Origin: Prolixibacteraceae bacterium
Lineage (GTDB): Bacteria; Bacteroidota; Bacteroidia; Bacteroidales; Prolixibacteraceae
Length of the DNA stretch: 64,000 bases
Assembly (NCBI GenBank): GCA_947475715.1
Contig: CANJNY010000004.1
Span: forward strand, 1-64,000
Direction of reading: 5' to 3'
In this document: in pieces, positions 63,851 to 64,000 of the stretch
How positions within the stretch are numbered: position 1 is the first letter of the stretch
How the letters are laid out: each line of letters starts with the position of its first letter
Notes under the pieces: generated by a model
The model's database searches: none
What the model was told of the DNA's origin: nothing
What the model saw: the letters and a program-made list of their open reading frames with translations, nothing else
Translations under genes and position numbers: made by a program

Positions 63851-64000
63851 GTTATCAAAATGATGCAACGAGCGTTTATCCCATAAAGCTAAAGGGTGAA
63901 AAAATCTCAATCGCTCTGAAAGGAATAAATGGGATCCGTTTTTATTTTGAATTAATTAACCAACTAATTAAATCAGCCCCTATCTAAAACAGCTATAAAA
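63851..64000. other. Right edge, 150 bp without a gene
   Basis: AT-rich sequence with short frames only. A further gene of the same unit probably begins beyond the edge, but nothing can be called here. Confidence 0.4.

Overview
The window is a chromosome segment of a Bacteroidota bacterium, most likely class Bacteroidia and close to Bacteroidales/Marinilabiliales. Supporting signs are TonB and ExbB/ExbD proteins of the Bacteroidota type, a GlmM and gcvP of Bacteroidota type, DUF2851 and DUF2339 proteins, almost no Shine-Dalgarno sequences, and repeated promoter matches to the Bacteroidota consensus (TTG or TTTG, about 19 bp, then TAnnTTTG). The window starts inside a gene. I see no CRISPR array, insertion sequence, prophage or rRNA operon. 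One tRNA gene (Phe, GAA) is present.

Layout. 1-8.7 kb: the 3' end of a probable glycosidase, then ispE, gcvP, an MBL-fold hydrolase, a DUF2442/small-protein pair, rlmF-pcm, a degenerate Gfo/Idh/MocA-like protein and a small unknown protein. 8.8-18.8 kb: one long minus-strand nuo operon (nuoA-B-C-D-H-I-J-K-L-M-N), an 11-subunit complex I lacking the NADH module genes nuoE, nuoF and nuoG. 19-34.2 kb: a tandem Usp-like protein, an ADP-forming acyl-CoA synthetase, a DUF2339 membrane protein, an OmpA/TPR lipoprotein, rpsO-pnp, a potassium channel with RCK domains, a DUF2851 protein, an O-methyltransferase and an M16 peptidase. 34.7 kb: tRNA-Phe between strong palindromes. 35-42 kb: an energy-transduction cluster (TonB, ExbB, two ExbD, a second TonB, a small membrane protein, a PstS-like lipoprotein, a TPR protein). 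42.5-57.2 kb: a retropepsin-like protein, mdh, glmM, an RluB-type pseudouridine synthase, an outer-membrane barrel, a MacB/FtsX permease, aconitase, a pRiA4-ORF3 protein, miaA, an acidic small protein and pheT.

57.3-64 kb is the most distinctive region. It encodes a soluble histidine kinase with an N-terminal receiver and four PAS domains, followed after 2 bp by an NtrC-family sigma-54 response regulator. Some 460 bp downstream is an exact -24/-12 sigma-54 promoter match. This precedes a small winged-helix-like protein, a small secreted Ala/Thr-rich protein and a secreted Ig-like, chaperone-like protein. A strong hairpin separates the last two genes. I infer a dedicated two-component system controlling a surface or secreted structure. 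The cluster probably continues past the right edge.

How the genes work together. Malate dehydrogenase, aconitase, the glycine cleavage P protein, the ADP-forming synthetase and the truncated complex I describe central and energy metabolism, probably anaerobic or facultative. The TonB/ExbBD cluster powers outer-membrane uptake. miaA, rlmF, the RluB-type synthase, rpsO, pheT, tRNA-Phe and pnp are translation and RNA-maintenance genes.
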